The notes under the pieces are model-generated. The model was not told the DNA's origin. It saw nothing but the letters and a program-made list of their open reading frames with translations, and did not search any database. From a virus, in the IMG/VR virus record IMGVR_UViG_3300046002_005110, positions 1 through 64,000 of that record: a stretch of 64,000 nucleotides of DNA. One strand, written 5' to 3'. This document shows positions 57,417 to 64,000 of this stretch, piece after piece. Positions within the stretch are counted from its first letter, which is position 1. The number at the start of each line of letters is the position of its first letter. The translations under genes and the position numbers were made by a program.

Positions 57417-58541
57417 ATGGCATATACTCTAACATATTCAATTGGCACAATAACTGTCATTGACACTACACTTAACACTCAGACAAGTCTTTCCTTGCCT
57501 GGTAGAAACTATGCAGGGTATGGCCAACCAGTAGATCAGAATCAAGTATCTCTATTAGAAAATTTTGCTAGCTATCCAGTAACAGGACCGGCTAATCCTA
57601 TTCCTGGTCAAACATGGTTTGATTCTGATTCTGTTACATTTAACGTTAATATCAGTTCAACATCCACTCCTAATTGGGAAACTTTAGTAACTACCGGATC
57701 AGCCAACGTATCTTTTGGTAATTTGATCATAACCGGAGAGTTAACGGTTACTGATATAACTACTGGTGGTGCATCTATTCCTGGAAATATCACCGGATTA
57801 TGGTCGTTAACAACTGGTAGTACTATGAATTTTTCAAATGGAACATTCATCACTGATAATATTACTACTGGATCAAATATAACGGCTGGAGCTTTGACAG
57901 GTGGCTGGTCGTTAACAAATGGTAGTAGTATGAATTTTTCAGATGGAACATTAACTACTGATAATATTACCACTGGGTCAAATGTAACAGTCGGAATTAT
58001 GGCTGGAGCCTGGTCGATAACAAATGGTAGTAGTATGAATTTTTCAAATGGAACATTCACTACTGATAATATTACCACTGGATCAAATATAACGGGTGGC
58101 AACATTACTGGTAATTGGACACTAACAGCTGGTAGTCAGTTAAATGCCACATATGCTGACTTAGGCGAACGTTTTGAGGCAGATGCCGAATACGATGCCG
58201 GAACTGTAATGGAATTGGGCGGAGACGCTGAAATTACAGCCGTTCGTGATGAATTAAGTGATATTATATTTGGAGTTGTTAGTGAATCGGCTGGTATGAT
58301 CATGAACGGATCAGCGGGTCCATCGTCAACTCATCCAATTATTGCAATGACAGGAAGAGTTCCAGTAAAAGTTCGTGGTATAATTAAAAAGGGTGATAGA
58401 TTAGTTAGTGCCGGTCAAGGATTTGCAAGAGCAGCAAAGAAAAATGAAGCCACACCATTTAATACAGTAGGTCGTAGTTTAGAAAATAAAACAACTAACA
58501 GCGAAGGAACAGTTCTGGCCGCAGTAAGTGCTAAACTTTAA
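57417..58541 (+). CDS. Tail fibre protein with 35-residue repeats
   Basis: 374 residues. The N-terminus (about 1-95) resembles virion-attachment heads with GRNYAGYGQPVDQNQ and NPIPGQTWFDSDS. Residues about 125-245 are 3.3 copies of a 35-residue repeat (W-S-L-T-N-G-S-S-M-N-F-S-x-G-T, then TTDNITTGSN). The C-terminal 130 form a conserved fibre end (YADLGERFEADAEYDAGTVM, AEITAVRDELSDIIFGVVSE, AMTGRVPVKVRGIIKKGDRL), seen in many phage fibres and possibly a trimerisation or maturation domain. It is probably a short fibre on the baseplate. Confidence 0.75.
   Translation: MAYTLTYSIGTITVIDTTLNTQTSLSLPGRNYAGYGQPVDQNQVSLLENFASYPVTGPANPIPGQTWFDSDSVTFNVNISSTSTPNWETLVTTGSANVSFGNLIITGELTVTDITTGGASIPGNITGLWSLTTGSTMNFSNGTFITDNITTGSNITAGALTGGWSLTNGSSMNFSDGTLTTDNITTGSNVTVGIMAGAWSITNGSSMNFSNGTFTTDNITTGSNITGGNITGNWTLTAGSQLNATYADLGERFEADAEYDAGTVMELGGDAEITAVRDELSDIIFGVVSESAGMIMNGSAGPSSTHPIIAMTGRVPVKVRGIIKKGDRLVSAGQGFARAAKKNEATPFNTVGRSLENKTTNSEGTVLAAVSAKL
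57801..58150 (+). repeat. 105-base tandem repeat in the 374-aa fibre
   Basis: TGGTCG/TGGAC landmarks recur at 57801, 57906, 58011 and 58116, an exact 105-base period (35 codons), with three full copies and one partial copy. The second and third copies are nearly identical over long stretches, suggesting recent duplication. Confidence 0.9.
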
Positions 58542-58565
58542 TATAAAAATACTCGGAGCAGATAA

Positions 58566-59486
58566 ATGACTTACGAACAGGGAGGAAGAATTCAGGCAAC
58601 AGACTTTAACGGGTTTGTTAGTACTGGGTCTCCAAATTTAAATAGTTTCTGGTCTACTGGTTCAGAAAGTTTGGGATATGGTCAGACCGCAGTATCCACG
58701 GTCGCTCAAAATTCATTGGTATATGCGCTAAGTTGGGCAAATCTAATAAACGCTATTAATAATTCAGCATTACATCAAGGAACATCAATTACTGCCATAG
58801 ACGTTCCAACTTCAATGGCCGAAATTTCATACGAAAGTACGTTATCATCAAGTTTAACAAGTGTTTATAATAATTCATTAAATGCAGCGGCTGTAGGAAC
58901 TGATATTACTAATAGCGGTACAAGAACCGCCGATTGGGGAACAAATGCATCTATACCTACAGTAAGTAGTGTAATAACTGTAACTTTTGGATCATATGAT
59001 CAGGCTAGATATTTCTTTAATTTGGGCGGTACTATTATTGTTAGTTGTAGTAGAACTGGCGGAGATGGTACTGCAGTGGATCTAACATGGACTCAAATGT
59101 GTACCGATATAGGAACTTTGGGATTACCGGCAGTAAGTACTAGTCAATCGATTGCCGCGGCATCATATACAGGATTAACACAATTTAACGGTACTGGAGA
59201 AACTCCAGATATTTACATACGAAGTGGTTTTTATGATCTCACATCTACCCCACAAATATTATTCAGACAATTTGCGGGAAGTTACTATACTAGTGATAAT
59301 ATTGATATAGAATATAGTTTAAGCGGAAGTGTGGTGACAATTACAGTGACATTCAATGACGGCACACTCAATGCTACAAATATAACGGGTAATTTAACTG
59401 TTACTGCTGTGGCAAGACCTCCATCAACTACTTATATCACTAATAGTTGGGGAACTCCGGTTGTAGCAGTATCGGCTGCAGCCTAA
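58566..59486 (+). CDS. Virion/fibre protein, tandem paralogue A
   Basis: 306 residues. N-terminus MTYEQGGRIQATDFNGFVST, then beta-rich Ser/Thr/Gly stretches, a conserved middle (SYDQARYFFNLGGTIIVSCS, DLTWTQMCTDIGTL) and an end shared with paralogue B (NLTVTAVARPPST, TNSWGTPVVAVSA). Ribosome site CGGAG lies 7 bases upstream and the GATAAATG around the ATG resembles the late octamer. I do not know the family's T4 counterpart; a baseplate or fibre-tip protein is likely from context. Confidence 0.65.
   Translation: MTYEQGGRIQATDFNGFVSTGSPNLNSFWSTGSESLGYGQTAVSTVAQNSLVYALSWANLINAINNSALHQGTSITAIDVPTSMAEISYESTLSSSLTSVYNNSLNAAAVGTDITNSGTRTADWGTNASIPTVSSVITVTFGSYDQARYFFNLGGTIIVSCSRTGGDGTAVDLTWTQMCTDIGTLGLPAVSTSQSIAAASYTGLTQFNGTGETPDIYIRSGFYDLTSTPQILFRQFAGSYYTSDNIDIEYSLSGSVVTITVTFNDGTLNATNITGNLTVTAVARPPSTTYITNSWGTPVVAVSAAA
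59385..59429 (+). repeat. 45-base identity with the next gene (copy A)
   Basis: These 45 bases are identical to 60335-60379 although the two genes around them have diverged. Confidence 0.9.
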
Positions 59487-59506
59487 TAAGGAACAACATT
59501 AGATAA

Positions 59507-60436
59507 ATGACTTATTCAGCAGCCGGATTAATACAATCAACAGACTTAAACGGATTTGTTAGCACTGGATCTCCAAATTTTAATAATATTTGGAGTATTG
59601 GATCTGGAAATTCCGGCTGGGGCCAGACGGCTGTAAGCACAGTCACTGCTGGAACCGTAGTATCATTCAATCCATGGAACACCTTGATAACAAACATGGC
59701 AAGCGCCGCGGCTCATCAAGGTACTAGTATAACTGCTATAACCGCCCCAGTAGCCGGAAATACAATTGCTTATTTGTCAGCGTTAAGTACAAATTTGACC
59801 AGCATTAATAACGGTAGATTAAATGCCGCGGCAGTTGGAACAGATATAACGACCAGTGCAACCAGAACTGCCAACTGGGGAACTGCGGTTTCAATACCGG
59901 TGGTAACTAGTACCATTACTATTACATTTTCTACTACCGACACCGCTAGATATTTCTTTAATGCGGGCGGCACATTACGAATCAGTTGTAGTAGATCCGC
60001 CGGAACAGGTAACCCACAAGATTTAGCATGGACTCAGTTATGTACTGACATTGGCACATTGGCATTACCTGCAGTTAGCACTGCTCAGACAATCGCGGGT
60101 ACAAGTTACACTGGATTTACAAAAATCGGAGGTGGTGGAACAGCCCCATCAATTTATGTAAGAAATGGATATTATAATTTAACCGGTACTCCTACTACAT
60201 ATTTTCGACAATTTTCCAATACTGGAGTATATACTGGTGATAATCTATCGATGAATCTCAGTGTAAGTTCAAACATTGTTACTATCAGCGTAATATTTAC
60301 AGACGTATCTAGCGGAACAGCAGCCGACACTGTGACGGGTAATTTAACTGTTACTGCTGTGGCAAGACCTCCATCAACTGTTAATATTACTAATAGTTGG
60401 GGAACTCCAACCGTAGCAGTAACAGCACCAGCTTAA
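59507..60436 (+). CDS. Virion/fibre protein, tandem paralogue B
   Basis: 309 residues. Same plan as paralogue A: MTYSAAGLIQSTDLNGFVST, then STTDTARYFFNAGGTLRISC, DLAWTQLCTDIGTL, and the nearly identical end (NLTVTAVARPPST, TNSWGTPTVAV). Ribosome site AAGGAA lies upstream, and GATAAATG overlaps the ATG as in A. The pair arose by tandem duplication; the divergent middle parts may bind different ligands, which is inference. Confidence 0.65.
   Translation: MTYSAAGLIQSTDLNGFVSTGSPNFNNIWSIGSGNSGWGQTAVSTVTAGTVVSFNPWNTLITNMASAAAHQGTSITAITAPVAGNTIAYLSALSTNLTSINNGRLNAAAVGTDITTSATRTANWGTAVSIPVVTSTITITFSTTDTARYFFNAGGTLRISCSRSAGTGNPQDLAWTQLCTDIGTLALPAVSTAQTIAGTSYTGFTKIGGGGTAPSIYVRNGYYNLTGTPTTYFRQFSNTGVYTGDNLSMNLSVSSNIVTISVIFTDVSSGTAADTVTGNLTVTAVARPPSTVNITNSWGTPTVAVTAPA
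60335..60379 (+). repeat. 45-base identity with the preceding gene (copy B)
   Basis: Identical to 59385-59429; suggests gene conversion or a conserved recombination patch at the 3' ends. Confidence 0.9.
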
Positions 60437-60449
60437 ATTTTCTAATCTT

Positions 60450-60474
60450 ATGCAAATAGAATAAGTATTTGCAT
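60450..60474 (+). promoter_or_regulatory. Hairpin covering the start codon of the 102-aa gene
   Basis: ATGCAAATA/TATTTGCAT is a perfect 9-bp inverted repeat with a 7-base loop (GAATAAG). Its 3' arm includes the first two bases of the ATG at 60473. The fold would hide the start codon, while GAATAAG in the loop is the only ribosome-site-like sequence. Confidence 0.5.
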
Positions 60475-60781
60475 GAATACAGAACTTATCAAACAGACTA
60501 GTAAAACTAAGTACTTACACAGTCTAGCCAAAATATCAAATAAAGAAAATCATGAGTCACAACTATTAGTGACTATTTCTGGTGGGACATTTCGCTCAAG
60601 TCCAGAATTAATATCTTTTTTATCAATAACACAAATGGGAGACAATGTCATATTATTGGACATATATGAAAATCCAGTAAGTGTTAATCGTTTAATATTA
60701 TTAGACATGTGTATTGAATCCTACAAAACCACTATGTCAAGTTGGCTCGAATGTTCAGAAAAAATCAATGGACAACGATAA
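60473..60781 (+). CDS. 102-aa protein heading the sugar-gene cluster, unknown
   Basis: 102 residues with mixed helix and strand (LLVTISGGTFRSSPELISFL; VNRLILLDMCIESYKTTMSS). No known motif. Its stop overlaps the next start in TAATG, so it is coupled to the glycosyltransferase-like gene. Its start lies in a hairpin. Not recognised. Confidence 0.6.
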   Translation: MNTELIKQTSKTKYLHSLAKISNKENHESQLLVTISGGTFRSSPELISFLSITQMGDNVILLDIYENPVSVNRLILLDMCIESYKTTMSSWLECSEKINGQR

Positions 60782-61587
60782 TGACCAGAGGAATATTATT
60801 ATTTGCAATTGATACTGAAACAAAATCATATACCACAATGGCAAAATATTGTGCACAAAAAATAAAAGAACATTTAAATTTGCCAGTTGCATTAGTAACC
60901 GATAAAGATATCAAAGACTCAATCTTTGATCATGTGATTAATATCAAGTCAGAAACTCCTCAATCTCGTGTTCAACAATCTACGGGTATAAAAGAACAAT
61001 GGAATAATTTTGAAAGATATCAGGCATATAACTTAAGTCCGTTTGATCAAACCATTTTAATTGATACTGATTACATATGTCATAGTAACAAACTACTAAA
61101 ATTGTTTGATATTAATCAATCATTTTTGTGTCATAAACGAAGAATATATCTAGGTAGTCAAATCTATTCTGAGATAGAATATTTTGGAAAAGAATTAGAA
61201 ATGTTCTGGGCAACGGTTATATATTTTGATAAAAGTAATGAGTCAAAATGTGTATTTGATATGATGAAAATGATTCAGAAAAATTATGATCATTACAGTA
61301 AGTTATATCGTTTTAGATCAAATCCATTTCGTAATGATTTCGCATTAAGTATTGCGTTAAATACTGTATATGGGCATGCTATTCCAATCACTGTAGAAAT
61401 TCCGTGGAGTTTAATAAATGTAGAATTCAATACACAAGTATTACTGAAAAGTTCACATAGTTGGGAATTAAAATTTAATAAACGAGTAAACAATAAAGTT
61501 GCTGACTACAGAATCACTACATATAATCAAGACTTGCATATTTTAAATAAAGATTCTTTGTTTTCTGTTATTGAGAATGATAAATGA
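60781..61587 (+). CDS. Glycosyltransferase-like protein (GT-A type) 1
   Basis: 268 residues from ATG 60781 in the TAATG overlap; an upstream ATG (60742) lies inside the previous gene. N-terminus TRGILLFAIDTETKSYTTMA and LNLPVALVTDKDI give an alternating strand/helix start, and SPFDQTILIDTDYICHS has a DxD (Asp95, Asp97) after a hydrophobic strand, as in nucleotide-sugar-binding GT-A folds. The following ATVIYFDKSN and NDFALSIALNTVYG also suit this fold. It is followed by a related gene, overlapping by ATGA. Likely transfers a sugar to a virion or cell-surface target. Donor and acceptor unknown. Confidence 0.6.
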   Translation: MTRGILLFAIDTETKSYTTMAKYCAQKIKEHLNLPVALVTDKDIKDSIFDHVINIKSETPQSRVQQSTGIKEQWNNFERYQAYNLSPFDQTILIDTDYICHSNKLLKLFDINQSFLCHKRRIYLGSQIYSEIEYFGKELEMFWATVIYFDKSNESKCVFDMMKMIQKNYDHYSKLYRFRSNPFRNDFALSIALNTVYGHAIPITVEIPWSLINVEFNTQVLLKSSHSWELKFNKRVNNKVADYRITTYNQDLHILNKDSLFSVIENDK

Positions 61588-62351
61588 CACAGGGATATAT
61601 CATTCAAGCAATTAATACCGACACTGTAGACTATCAAACATGTGCTCAAGTATTGGTTAAATCATTAAGGGCGGTGGGTGATATAAGACCTGTTACGATA
61701 TTGACTGATATATCTAATGATAAAGTTAGTAGTGCAACATATGGACCATATGCAGATGATTGGCAAGTATATGAACAATCTCCATATGATGAAACGTTCA
61801 AATTAGAAGCAGATATGATAGTTACCAGATCATTGGATAGTTGGTGGAATTCAATGAAAAATCGTGATTTGCATATTGCAACTGGATGTAGAGATTACAA
61901 ACAACATGTATCTAAATCTAGGTATTATCGTCAAGTATTTGATAAAAATAATTTACCAGATGTATATAATGGAATAACTTATTTTAAAAAATCATTATTG
62001 TCAAAACAATTCTTTGACATTGTAAAACTAATATTTGAAAATTGGCAAGAAATAAATAATAATTTATCATATTCAAGTGAGTTGACCTATGGAGATACTG
62101 ATACAGTATATGCAATAGCGGCTAATATTATTGGTATAGAACAATGTACAATACCTAACAGTTCAATTCAATTTGTTCATATGAAACAGAGAATACACAA
62201 TGGGTTAATGGATGATTGGACTAAAGAAATGATTTGGGAATTAATTGACTCGGACTTTAGAATAAACACTATTAGTCAATTATACCCAGTACATTATCAT
62301 ATTAAATCATTAGCATCAGATTTGGAATTGGCATATGACATCAAAATATAA
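61584..62351 (+). CDS. Glycosyltransferase-like protein (GT-A type) 2
   Basis: 255 residues. Same layout as the previous protein: GYIIQAINTDTVDYQTCAQV, IRPVTILTDISND, then SPYDETFKLEADMIVTRSL, where DxD is replaced by Glu-Ala-Asp (75-77), and LTYGDTDTVYAIAANI later. The changed metal motif may mean altered or lost catalysis. Overlaps the preceding gene by 4 bases and the next by 17. Relation to gene 1 is by plan rather than strong identity. Confidence 0.55.
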   Translation: MTQGYIIQAINTDTVDYQTCAQVLVKSLRAVGDIRPVTILTDISNDKVSSATYGPYADDWQVYEQSPYDETFKLEADMIVTRSLDSWWNSMKNRDLHIATGCRDYKQHVSKSRYYRQVFDKNNLPDVYNGITYFKKSLLSKQFFDIVKLIFENWQEINNNLSYSSELTYGDTDTVYAIAANIIGIEQCTIPNSSIQFVHMKQRIHNGLMDDWTKEMIWELIDSDFRINTISQLYPVHYHIKSLASDLELAYDIKI

Positions 62352-62631
62352 ATTATATTATAATAAACAAGATGGAACACCAAAATACTACAGTATGGAA
62401 GATTTGGATGAAGATTACATTGATGTAGATCAAAAAACTTTCGAGGCTAGTAGATATGACATCAAAGTAGTAGATGGTAAAATAAAGTCTTTATATGAGA
62501 ATAGTATTTCCAAATATCAATTGATAACTGAGTCAACTGATACCTGTATAATGTGTGATTATGATGATATATCCATAATAGTGAATAATAGTTTATCATA
62601 CAAATTATGGGACTACAAATTCACTAACTAA
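62335..62631 (+). CDS. 98-aa protein in the sugar-gene cluster, unknown
   Basis: 98 residues, Tyr/Asp-rich (SKYKLYYNKQDGTPKYYSME; SRYDIKVVDGKIKSLYENS), beta-rich. Overlaps the previous gene by 17 bases and is 9 bases from the next. Not recognised; its stop overlaps an ACTAAATA octamer (62627-62634). Confidence 0.6.
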   Translation: MTSKYKLYYNKQDGTPKYYSMEDLDEDYIDVDQKTFEASRYDIKVVDGKIKSLYENSISKYQLITESTDTCIMCDYDDISIIVNNSLSYKLWDYKFTN

Positions 62632-62652
62632 ATATTCAGTATGAATACTGAA
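62627..62652 (+). promoter_or_regulatory. Late-promoter-like octamer and start-codon hairpin
   Basis: ACTAAATA (62627-62634) overlaps the stop of the previous gene. TTCAGTAT/ATACTGAA (62635-62652) is a perfect inverted repeat that includes the ATG at 62641, effectively a 7-bp stem with a 4-base loop. It resembles the start-codon hairpin at 60450-60474. Confidence 0.4.
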
Positions 62653-63585
62653 AAAATTATAGAATATGTAGATGTTGCTGACTTAGATTGTATATATCTA
62701 AGTTATGATGAGCCGCAGAAAGAGCAATTTTGGGTAAAAATAAAGAACATGATACCATGGGCAAAACGAGTAGATGGCGTTTATGGTAGTGATGCTGCAC
62801 ATAAGGCTGCAGCCGAATTATCAGATACCGAGAGATTCATTCTAATAGATGGCGATAATATGCCAGATTCTAAATTTTTTGATTTAACATTAGAGATTAC
62901 AGAACAAAACAAAAACGCTCAATTTCGTTGGAGAGCCAAGAATCATGTAAATGGATTGTACTACGGTAATGGTGGTATGAGTAGTTGGACAAGAACATTT
63001 GTTAATAGCATGAAAACTCACGAGAATACTGATGGTACAGATCAGACTAATATTGAGTTTTGTTTTGATCCACTTTATTGGCCAATGCATGATTGCTACA
63101 GTACTACTTATATCAATCATACTGCAAAACAGGCATGGAGAGCGGGATTCAGAGAAGGTGTTAAGATGTGTACTAGACAGGGAGTAATACCATCTAGTAA
63201 ACAAGAATTTTTAAAATGGGTATGGCCTAGTAACTTACGAAATTTAAGCATATGGCATACCATTGGACGTGATGTAGATAATGGTTTTTGGGCAATACAT
63301 GGGGCCAGATGTGGCACACATTATCTTATGTTACAAGATTCATGGGATCATACTGACGTAAGAGATTTTAATAAGTTAGATGAGCTATGGGAAATACATA
63401 AAAATGATGGACCAGCGGAGTGTGTTGAAATTGGTAAGCAATTAAACACACATTTGGGAACTAACATTGTAGAGTTTGATGAACAACAAAGTTTATTTTT
63501 CAAAGAATATATCAGTAAAAATTGGCACAATATTGGTCCAATGATTACTGAAATGTCAGTAATTAGATCACAAGAAGGATGGTAA
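62641..63585 (+). CDS. Glycosyltransferase-like protein with DxD motif 3
   Basis: 314 residues. AKRVDGVYGSDAAHKAAAEL followed by SDTERFILIDGDNMPDSKFF is the nucleotide-sugar region of a GT-A-like fold, with Asp70-Gly-Asp72 as metal-binding DxD. Later blocks: YGNGGMSSWTRTFVNSM, IEFCFDPLYWPMHDCYSTTY, KQAWRAGFREGVKMCTRQGV. Similar proteins occur in T4-like marine phages beside tail and radical-SAM genes. The stop overlaps the next start (TAATG). A sugar-transfer role is likely; substrate unknown. Confidence 0.6.
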   Translation: MNTEKIIEYVDVADLDCIYLSYDEPQKEQFWVKIKNMIPWAKRVDGVYGSDAAHKAAAELSDTERFILIDGDNMPDSKFFDLTLEITEQNKNAQFRWRAKNHVNGLYYGNGGMSSWTRTFVNSMKTHENTDGTDQTNIEFCFDPLYWPMHDCYSTTYINHTAKQAWRAGFREGVKMCTRQGVIPSSKQEFLKWVWPSNLRNLSIWHTIGRDVDNGFWAIHGARCGTHYLMLQDSWDHTDVRDFNKLDELWEIHKNDGPAECVEIGKQLNTHLGTNIVEFDEQQSLFFKEYISKNWHNIGPMITEMSVIRSQEGW

Positions 63586-64000
63586 TGACTGATAAACAAC
63601 CTATTAAATATGATAGAACCATTATAGAAATTAAAAATAAAAGAGATATTATCAATCAAGTAAGTCCTACTTTTTGTTCGGCAAAATGGGTTCAAAGTAC
63701 GATATTATTATATAATGGAGAAACACACAGTTGTCATCATCCAAGTCGTCATAAAATACAACTCAGTGACATTAAAGATAATCCAACTGGTATTCATAAT
63801 ACTCAAGTTAAACTTAAAGCTAGACAAGAAATGTTAGATGGTATACAGACCAAAGAATGTGATTACTGTTGGAACATTGAAAATTTAGATAATAATTATA
63901 TTAGTGATAGAATTTATAAATCAAGTTATTCTTGGGCCTGGCCTCATTTAGAAGAAATAAAGAAAAGCGGAATTGGAAAAAATATTGATCCTACATATAT
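63585..64000 (+). CDS. Twitch-type radical-SAM-like protein (N-terminal part, cut by window edge)
   Basis: The frame runs from ATG in TAATG to the window end (138 codons, open). The visible part contains FCSAKWVQSTILLYNGETHS, CHHPSRHKI, TKECDYCWNIEN and WAWPHLEEIK. The conserved Cys and His set (C-x16-19-C-H-H-P, then C-x2-C-W) matches the N-terminus of phage 'twitch domain' radical-SAM proteins that I recall from marine myoviruses. The canonical CxxxCxxC cluster is not visible yet and may lie beyond the edge. Function unknown; coupling to glycosyltransferase-like genes suggests a surface or sugar modification path. Confidence 0.6.
   Translation, partial: MTDKQPIKYDRTIIEIKNKRDIINQVSPTFCSAKWVQSTILLYNGETHSCHHPSRHKIQLSDIKDNPTGIHNTQVKLKARQEMLDGIQTKECDYCWNIENLDNNYISDRIYKSSYSWAWPHLEEIKKSGIGKNIDPTY

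Overview
The window is part of the genome of an AT-rich T4-like myovirus (tailed phage with a contractile tail). The diagnosis rests on a head-gene block in T4 order on the minus strand: portal gp20, two small core genes, protease gp21, scaffold gp22, major capsid gp23. It is supported by gp46/gp47 (Rad50/Mre11-like), the late sigma factor gp55, and baseplate genes of the gp53, gp5, gp25, gp6 and gp7 types. No host gene, tRNA, CRISPR array or lysogeny gene was seen, and the host cannot be named from the sequence. Terminase, neck, sheath and tube genes are not in this window.

Layout. 1-11341 (minus): three long collagen-like (Gly-X-Y) fibre genes and two small genes. The first fibre gene runs off the left edge; the other two end in a self-cleaving S74-type chaperone domain. 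11407-13543: a zinc-finger-like small protein (+), a 315-aa possible internal head protein (-), and an HNH homing endonuclease (+) with its own sigma70-type promoter and a terminator behind it. 13607-19542 (minus): head operon. 19573-24783 (minus): two paralogous tape-measure-like proteins, one ending in an M15-type peptidase and the other in a GH19-type muramidase/chitinase-like domain. 24863-25914 (+): a gp26-like baseplate hub assembly gene followed by what looks like a programmed -1 frameshift into a second frame. 25915-26423: terminator and a structured non-coding stretch between convergent genes. 26424-31385 (minus): gp55, gp47, gp46, a 79-aa protein and a PDDEXK-type nuclease, led by a strong sigma70-type promoter. 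31533-60436 (+): baseplate and fibre genes, including a 4137-aa gp7-like protein. 60473-64000 (+): overlapping small genes, three glycosyltransferase-like proteins and the start of a twitch-type radical-SAM-like protein cut by the right edge.

How it works together. A host-type promoter drives gp55 and the recombination genes. gp55 would then direct RNA polymerase to the late promoters. A recurring octamer close to GATAAATA (variants GCTAAATA and ACTAAATA; T4 uses TATAAATA) lies just upstream of most structural transcription units on both strands and is the best candidate for that element. The hub protein gp5 shows no lysozyme domain, while both tape-measure-like proteins carry wall-degrading domains, so penetration activity seems to have moved to the tape measures.

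Most interesting points: (1) the -1 frameshift signal at 25678-25726 (heptamer T TTT TTC, 7-nt spacer, 13-bp stem with one mismatch); (2) paired tape measures with different hydrolases; (3) a GC-richer receptor-binding cassette at about 3734-5990 spliced onto an AT-rich fibre; (4) the glycosyltransferase/radical-SAM-like cluster behind the tail fibres.
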